From positions 1 through 25,773 of IMG/VR virus record IMGVR_UViG_3300032731_000160: a stretch of 25,773 bases of DNA, one strand, 5' to 3'. The notes below the pieces were generated by a model. That model made no database searches, was not told where the DNA came from, and worked only from the letters and a program-made list of their open reading frames with translations. Of this stretch, positions 22,121 to 25,773 are shown in pieces. The position numbers and the translations under genes are program-made. Every line of letters starts with the position of its first letter. The stretch's first letter is position 1. This stretch comes from a virus.

Positions 22121-22442
22121 GGTCCAGGCCGGCTTGCGGCGGATCGAGATCGCCGAGATGCGGGCCATCATCGCCAACCCTGAGGCATGCAGAGAAGACC
22201 GGCGGTTCGCCCGCCGGCGGCTCCACGAGGCACTCGGCGAGGCGGTGATCGTCATGAAGCTGGATCCGGACGGTATGCCCCGGGCATGGGCCTCGGGCAA
22301 GGCCGACGAGCTCGCCGCGGTGCGCGAGCGTGCTGAAGCGGAGCTTGCGGCCTACCAGATTGAGAAGGATGCCCTCGGAGATCCCTTGGGCAAAGCGGAG
22401 TACACGACACAGACCCGGTTCGTGAGGGGGAAAGATGGATAG
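22104..22442 (+). CDS. Hypothetical helical early protein, 112 aa
   Basis: An AGGAGG lies upstream at 22088-22093, about 10 bases before the ATG. The product begins MVLDPEVQAGLRRIEIAEMR and is nearly all helix, with charged heptad-like stretches (R-E-R-A-E-A-E-L-A-A-Y-Q). It overlaps both neighbours. No family recognised. Confidence 0.68.
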   Translation: MVLDPEVQAGLRRIEIAEMRAIIANPEACREDRRFARRRLHEALGEAVIVMKLDPDGMPRAWASGKADELAAVRERAEAELAAYQIEKDALGDPLGKAEYTTQTRFVRGKDG

Positions 22443-22836
22443 CAATTCAGAGTTCAGAGGGCACCCGTCTATGTGCCCGCGGTGCCACGCTGAGGACTGC
22501 GAACACGACCCGATCCAGGTCGTCGACAAGATGATCGAACAGAAGGCCAGGTGCATTCACTGCGAGTTGGAATGGCTGGAGGTCTACACGTTGGCCGGCT
22601 ACGTGGTCACGCACTCCCGATCGGAAGCCGCTGTCTTCACCTTGATGGACCTGGCGGTCGGAGCATTGGCCACCGCGGAGGAACAATGCGAGGGATGCGG
22701 AGAAGACTGGAAGTTCCTCGAAGGCGACACGTCCGAGCACGTCAGTGGCCTCGATGGGGAGGGCCTCCCGATTACGCAGGGCTGCACGGCATCTCTGGCC
22801 CGAGATGTTGTGGAAGCGATCAAGGTGATCAAGTGA
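22435..22836 (+). CDS. Hypothetical protein with several CXXC pairs, 133 aa
   Basis: AGGGGGAAAG lies ahead of the ATG, which overlaps the previous gene by 8 bases. The product begins MDSNSEFRGHPSMCPRCHAE; C-x2-C at about 14-17, C-x2-C at about 40-43 and C-x2-C at about 85-88 suggest two zinc sites. A hydrophobic V-F-T-L-M-D-L-A-V-G-A-L segment lies between. The end is helical. It may be a zinc-binding adaptor. Its stop overlaps the GTG of the next gene (GTGA). Confidence 0.68.
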   Translation: MDSNSEFRGHPSMCPRCHAEDCEHDPIQVVDKMIEQKARCIHCELEWLEVYTLAGYVVTHSRSEAAVFTLMDLAVGALATAEEQCEGCGEDWKFLEGDTSEHVSGLDGEGLPITQGCTASLARDVVEAIKVIK

Positions 22837-22940
22837 ACGAGATCCCCTGGCCGATCGCTCTCGTCTTCTGTGTCATCGCATGCGCGGCGGGATGGGTGGC
22901 CGGGATGCTGGTCGGCTGGTATCTCGGGAAGCGAGACTGA
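22833..22940 (+). CDS. Tiny single-span membrane protein, 35 aa
   Basis: A GTG overlapping the previous TGA opens a 35-residue product that begins MNEIPWPIALVFCVIACAAG and ends in K-R-D. Residues about 6-30 form one hydrophobic helix with G-x3-G-like spacing (G-W-V-A-G-M-L-V-G). The topology would put the charged end on the cytoplasmic side. Small phage membrane peptides can act in lysis timing or superinfection exclusion; nothing here decides between them. Confidence 0.5.
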   Translation: MNEIPWPIALVFCVIACAAGWVAGMLVGWYLGKRD

Positions 22941-23099
22941 TTTGACTACTCAACCTGGCGGGGTGAACGTCGGCGGGCGCCTCTCAAGGGCAAGCTCATT
23001 TCCGGCTTCCAGCCCGCTAAGGGCGGTGCCCATCGGGGAGGCCATTGGCCCCGATGCTAGTCCGCTCTCCCGTCAGGTTTCTCACAGAAAGGAACGGCG
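22941..23099 (+). promoter_or_regulatory. Structured untranslated leader, 159 bases
   Basis: I see no gene in this gap. TTGACT at 22942-22947 could be a -35 box, but no good -10 follows. Potential stems: GCGGGC (22973-22978) with GCCCGC (23012-23017); GGGC-GGT-GCCC (23021-23031); and a perfect 8-bp CATCGGGG (23031-23038) with CCCCGATG (23049-23056). Inside the last one lies GGCCATTGGCC (23040-23050), the same 11 bases as at 3962-3972 in the capsid leader. AAAGGAACGG precedes the ATG at 23100. It may be a small RNA or a cis-acting leader. Confidence 0.4.
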
Positions 23100-23300
23100 A
23101 TGCCCTGGTCACATGAGCGGCTGGTGCGTTGGATGCGCGCCCGCTTCAACGGGCAGGTCAAGATCATCCACGACAATCGTGGGCGCTACCGGTACAGATG
23201 TGAGGCTTGCGGTCTGAGACTGGATCTCGAGCAGTCGTCCGGGATGGCGCAGCATGTGGAAAACGAACACCCGGAGATCTGGCAAGAAGGAGAAGCATGA
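23100..23300 (+). CDS. Small zinc-finger-like protein, 66 aa
   Basis: GAAAGGAACGG precedes the ATG. The product begins MPWSHERLVRWMRARFNGQV and holds a finger-like Y-R-C-E-A-C-G-L segment followed by an H-V-E-N-E-H segment: C-x2-C ... H-x4-H, the spacing of a C2H2 finger. The N-terminus is basic. It may bind DNA or RNA. Its stop overlaps the next ATG (ATGA). Confidence 0.68.
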   Translation: MPWSHERLVRWMRARFNGQVKIIHDNRGRYRYRCEACGLRLDLEQSSGMAQHVENEHPEIWQEGEA

Positions 23301-23731
23301 GCAAGGCCGAGAAGATCTACGTGGCCTCGTCCTGGCGGAACGAGATCCAGCCTTACGTCGTGGCTGCACTGCGATTGGACGGCTTCGCGGTGTACGACTT
23401 CAAGGAGTCCCGGGCGGTTTTCGATTGGGCGGATATCGACGCTGGTTACGAACGCTGGACGCCCGAGAAGTTCATCGAGAGCCTGGCCCACCCGCGGGCT
23501 CGCGCAGCGTTCGAGTCGGATCTGGCGGCTCTCGACTGGTGCGAGGCGGGGGTGCTTCTCCTGCCTTGCGGCCGCAGCGCACACCTGGAATTGGGTCAGC
23601 TGATCGGCGCCGGGAAGAAGTCCGCGGTCCTGATCCCCGGCGTGGAGTTCGTTCCTGAGCTCATGTATTGCATGGCCGGCATCGTCACCGTCTCGCTGGT
23701 GGAGACGGTCAAGTACCTACGGGAAGGATGA
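23297..23731 (+). CDS. Nucleoside 2-deoxyribosyltransferase-like protein, 144 aa
   Basis: Enzymes of this family swap or release bases of deoxynucleosides and belong to nucleotide salvage. The product begins MSKAEKIYVASSWRNEIQPY; the I-Y-V-A-S-S-W-R-N start is the usual first strand and loop. A D-L-A-A-L-D-W-C-E-A-G-V-L-L-L-P segment follows, then G-R-S-A-H-L-E-L-G, where the Glu matches the position of the catalytic nucleophile, and I-G-A-G-K-K, the usual ligand-binding turn. Length is typical. The ATG overlaps the previous stop and GAAGGAG precedes it. Whether it acts as transferase or hydrolase cannot be told. Confidence 0.82.
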   Translation: MSKAEKIYVASSWRNEIQPYVVAALRLDGFAVYDFKESRAVFDWADIDAGYERWTPEKFIESLAHPRARAAFESDLAALDWCEAGVLLLPCGRSAHLELGQLIGAGKKSAVLIPGVEFVPELMYCMAGIVTVSLVETVKYLREG

Positions 23732-23733
23732 TC

Positions 23734-24192
23734 ATGAGAGCGATCACACTCTGGCAGCCCTGGGCCAGCGCCATCGCCTACGGCCACAAGCGGATCGAGA
23801 CGCGCGGCTGGAGGCCATCGGAGAAGGTAATAGGCGAATGTCGACCGATCGCGATCCACGCGGCTCAGCGGATCGACTTCGGTGGCGTCCCCAACTCGGT
23901 GCGCGGTCTCCTTGCCATTCCAAGTTTTCCCACCGGCGCCATTATTGCGATCGCGGATATCCGGTGCGTTCTGCCGGTTGAGGACGCTCTAGAACGATTC
24001 GGGTATCTCGAGCATGAACGCGCTCTTGGAGACTTCAGCGAGGGCCGTTGGGGATGGGTATTGAGCGGCATCCGACGCCTGACAGCGCCGCTATTCATCG
24101 GTGGTCGACAAGGCATCTGGAAGGTGCCTGACCGGTACGACGAAACGATCGCAGACCTCGCGCGCAGAGGGACAGGAGTAAACGTCGGATGA
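23734..24192 (+). CDS. ASCH-domain protein, 152 aa
   Basis: ASCH domains are small RNA- or modified-base-binding beta-barrels related to PUA. The product begins MRAITLWQPWASAIAYGHKR, and I-E-T-R-G-W follows: the L-W-Q-P-W-A-S and K-x-I-E-T-R-x-W motifs are typical. I-A-I-H-A-A, G-A-I-I-A-I-A-D and G-R-W-G-W-V-L complete the barrel. An ATG at 23728 is in frame too, but the GGGAAGG lies right against it; at 23734 the spacing is better. Phage copies often lie beside replication or nucleotide metabolism genes, as here. The ligand is unknown. Confidence 0.87.
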   Translation: MRAITLWQPWASAIAYGHKRIETRGWRPSEKVIGECRPIAIHAAQRIDFGGVPNSVRGLLAIPSFPTGAIIAIADIRCVLPVEDALERFGYLEHERALGDFSEGRWGWVLSGIRRLTAPLFIGGRQGIWKVPDRYDETIADLARRGTGVNVG

Positions 24193-25649
24193 CTGAGAAG
24201 AAGAAGAGGGCTCCCCGCCAGCGACGTCCGGCGAAGGCCGTTGCGAAACCGACCCCGGAGGGTATCGAAAACGATCCGGATGCTTCCACCGAAGGCCCTG
24301 AAGTAGTGCAGGGACCCTCGGATCCCACACCGGAGCCCGCAGCGGCTCTGGAGCCTGAAGTGATCGCGCCAGACGGCGCGGTCGTGGGTCTCCCGACACC
24401 GTCCAGCGGTTCCCCGTTCGGCATGGTGCTGAGCGATGCAATCACGCTCGGGAAGATCCTCGCAGGCTCAGGATTCTTCAAGGACGTGACCACCGAGTAT
24501 CAGGCGGTTGCGAAGATCCTGGCCGGGATCGAGCACGGCATCGCGCCGATCACCGCCATGAGCAACCTGTACGTGATCGACGGCAAGGTGTCGATCATGG
24601 CCGGCCTGGTCGGGGTCCTCATCCGGCGGAAGGGTTTCGACTACCGGGTCGAGGAACACGATGAGCTCGGCTGCAAGATCCAGTTCTACCGCATCCGGTC
24701 GGACGGAGAGCGGGAGCATCTCGGCGAGTCGACGTTCACGATGGTCGACGCTGAGAAGGCCGGTCTGCTCACAACGGCCGGCGGCAAGACGTCGCGCAAC
24801 TGGAAGGCGTTCCCGAGGAACATGCTGTTTGCGCGCGCGCTGACCAACGGCGCCCGGTGGTACACGCCCGACGTCTTCGGCGGGGCGATCTACACGCCCG
24901 ACGAGCTCGGGGCCACGCTGGAAATCGACGCAGAGGGCAGGGAAGCGGTTGCGGCCCTCCCATCCCCTACCCCTGGACGCCCGCGGGGGCGTAGCGAAGG
25001 CTCAGGCGGCGGCAGGGAGCGATTCCGATCCGGGCAACCGGACATGGAGTGCCAGTTGCACCGCGGATGGTTTTTCGAGGAAGTCGGGAAGGGCAAGAAC
25101 CTGGCCCATGCGATCCCGGCCGGGGAAGGCAAAGATCGGTGGTGCAACGCCCGGGACGTCGGCACGGCATACCCGGTGGGCACGAATTGCCCATCGCACC
25201 CCAAGTCCCGGTTCTTCGCAGTCGGGAAGGGCAAGAACCGTCACGGCCACAAGTACGTCAACGAGAACGGCGAAGAGAAGTGGTGCATGTACGAAGATCT
25301 CCTGTCGGGGATGCAGGACACGGTTCGGCAGGAACTGTCCCGCACGGCCAACCCAGGGGAATGGTTGCTCAAGCACGTCCCGGACGTAGCTGAGCGGAAG
25401 TCGAACATCTGGACGCTGACAGACTGGTACAAAGTTGCACTGGTGATCCTTGAGATCAACCCGGAGGTAGATGGACTTGACGATGAAGAGAACGGAACAG
25501 CGGGTTCGGGCGGCGGCGATCCTGAAGCTGTACCACCTGAATCCGCAGGCGACCTATCAGGAGATAGCGGACACGTTCGCGAAGGTGATGGCGCCGCCGA
25601 TGCGCCGGCAGAGGGTGGCGCAGATCGTGTCGGAGACGATGCGGTCTAA
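24189..25649 (+). CDS. RecT-like single-strand annealing protein with duplicated C-terminal Cys/His module, 486 aa
   Basis: The ATG overlaps the ASCH gene stop. Residues 1-80 are a basic then acidic, disordered leader (begins MTEKKKRAPRQRRPAKAVAK). Residues about 85-265 carry RecT-type signatures: A-K-I-L-A-G-I-E-H-G-I-A-P, N-L-Y-V-I-D-G-K-V-S-I-M-A, then a F-T-M-V-D-A-E-K-A-G-L segment, W-K-A-F-P-R-N-M-L-F-A-R-A, and Y-T-P-D-V-F-G-G. A linker follows, then two copies of a 46-residue module starting at Cys288 and Cys334. Each has C-x2-H, F-x-x-V-G-K-G-K-N, His and W-C (Cys319, Cys366). The tail from about 427 is acidic and disordered. It probably anneals single-stranded DNA in phage recombination; the module may bind zinc or DNA ends. 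No exonuclease partner is in the window. Confidence 0.83.
   Translation: MTEKKKRAPRQRRPAKAVAKPTPEGIENDPDASTEGPEVVQGPSDPTPEPAAALEPEVIAPDGAVVGLPTPSSGSPFGMVLSDAITLGKILAGSGFFKDVTTEYQAVAKILAGIEHGIAPITAMSNLYVIDGKVSIMAGLVGVLIRRKGFDYRVEEHDELGCKIQFYRIRSDGEREHLGESTFTMVDAEKAGLLTTAGGKTSRNWKAFPRNMLFARALTNGARWYTPDVFGGAIYTPDELGATLEIDAEGREAVAALPSPTPGRPRGRSEGSGGGRERFRSGQPDMECQLHRGWFFEEVGKGKNLAHAIPAGEGKDRWCNARDVGTAYPVGTNCPSHPKSRFFAVGKGKNRHGHKYVNENGEEKWCMYEDLLSGMQDTVRQELSRTANPGEWLLKHVPDVAERKSNIWTLTDWYKVALVILEINPEVDGLDDEENGTAGSGGGDPEAVPPESAGDLSGDSGHVREGDGAADAPAEGGADRVGDDAV
25082..25239 (+). repeat. Internal direct repeat in the recT-like gene
   Basis: A stretch of 20 identical bases occurs at 25082-25101 and 25220-25239, 138 bases (46 codons) apart. 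It encodes the V-G-K-G-K-N core of both C-terminal modules. The exact match implies a fairly recent in-frame duplication or strong selection on this core. Confidence 0.85.
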
Positions 25650-25773
25650 AGATCCGGGTTGGGAGAAGCCGCGTCCGCTCTATACCTGCAGCGTCTGCAA
25701 GGTGCAATTCCCCGGCGAAGACGGCTACACTGGCACACACGCACGGCGGTGTCCCAAGCACAGGAGACAGAGA
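25471..25773 (+). CDS. HTH / zinc-finger-like protein, 3' end outside window
   Basis: This frame is open for 101 codons to the window end and overlaps the last 179 bases of the recT-like gene in another frame. GGAGG at 25463-25467 leaves a short gap of 3 bases to the ATG at 25471; an ATG at 25483 is the alternative. The product begins MDLTMKRTEQRVRAAAILKL and has an H-L-N-P-Q-A-T-Y-Q-E-I-A-D-T-F-A segment that resembles an HTH helix pair, followed by R-Q-R-V-A-Q-I-V-S-E. After a linker comes Y-T-C-S-V-C-K-V-Q-F with a later H-A-R-R-C-P-K-H, a C2HC-type finger. Third codon positions are much richer in G/C here than in the recT-like frame, so this frame looks well selected. Possibly a DNA-binding regulator. 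Confidence 0.7.
   Translation, partial: MDLTMKRTEQRVRAAAILKLYHLNPQATYQEIADTFAKVMAPPMRRQRVAQIVSETMRSKDPGWEKPRPLYTCSVCKVQFPGEDGYTGTHARRCPKHRRQR

Noticed and set aside
3008-23049. Recurring CCATTGG as a possible regulatory word
   Set aside because: Five or so copies (for example 3008, 3964, 4003, 6867, 23042), some inside genes; only a few above chance for a 7-mer, and no constant position relative to starts.
25456-25761. 101-residue minus-strand frame at the right end
   Set aside because: Antisense to the HTH/finger gene, His/Arg/Leu-rich, no start signal.
1-25773. CRISPR array, insertion sequence, integrase, attachment site
   Set aside because: No regularly spaced repeats, no transposase or recombinase motifs and no terminal inverted repeats were seen on reading.

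Overview
The window is a piece of a tailed double-stranded DNA phage (or prophage) genome with siphovirus-type morphology. It is GC-rich, and every gene I can support is on the + strand. Genes are tightly packed, with many stop/start overlaps of the ATGA, GTGA or TAATG type. The virion genes follow the classic HK97-like order from terminase to tail fibres. The window shows no integrase, attachment site, tRNA or clear lysogeny repressor, so lifestyle is undecided. High GC and SD-led starts point to a GC-rich bacterial host, but the sequence does not identify it.

Head module (1-8.4 kb): 3' end of the large terminase, a small two-helix membrane protein, a portal carrying a C-terminal MuF-like domain, two small accessory proteins, an S78-type prohead protease, a strongly structured untranslated leader, the HK97-fold major capsid protein, a probable decoration protein, a beta-helix protein, two small virion-type proteins and a gp6-like head-tail connector.

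Tail module (8.3-18.6 kb): gp10-like neck protein, tail terminator, a 56-residue protein, tail tube protein, a tail assembly chaperone with a textbook A AAA AAC -1 frameshift site, tape measure protein, a C1q-like protein, a small tail protein, a large tail-tip protein, a Cys-containing tail protein, a tandem pair of fibre-type genes (one short, one long) and an unknown protein. A coiled-coil plus C-terminal helix protein (holin-like), a doubtful small ORF and an HNH endonuclease follow. I see no endolysin.

Early/accessory module (19.6-25.8 kb): it opens with a sigma70-like promoter whose -35 box sits in a perfect inverted repeat. A run of small, mostly unknown genes follows, including a DUF6573-like protein and several Cys-rich probable zinc-binding proteins. 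It ends with a nucleoside 2-deoxyribosyltransferase-like protein, an ASCH-domain protein, a RecT-like annealing protein with a duplicated C-terminal Cys/His module, and a partial HTH/zinc-finger gene overlapping the recT-like 3' end in another frame.

The most unusual signals are the folded leader before the capsid gene, hairpins at the junctions around the capsid, decoration and tail-tube genes, twin hairpin/Shine-Dalgarno leaders in the early region, a second structured leader at 22.9-23.1 kb, the duplicated module in the RecT-like protein with the overlapping gene behind it, and a near-absolute preference for GAT-ATC in Asp-Ile pairs. All pairing and counts were done by eye.
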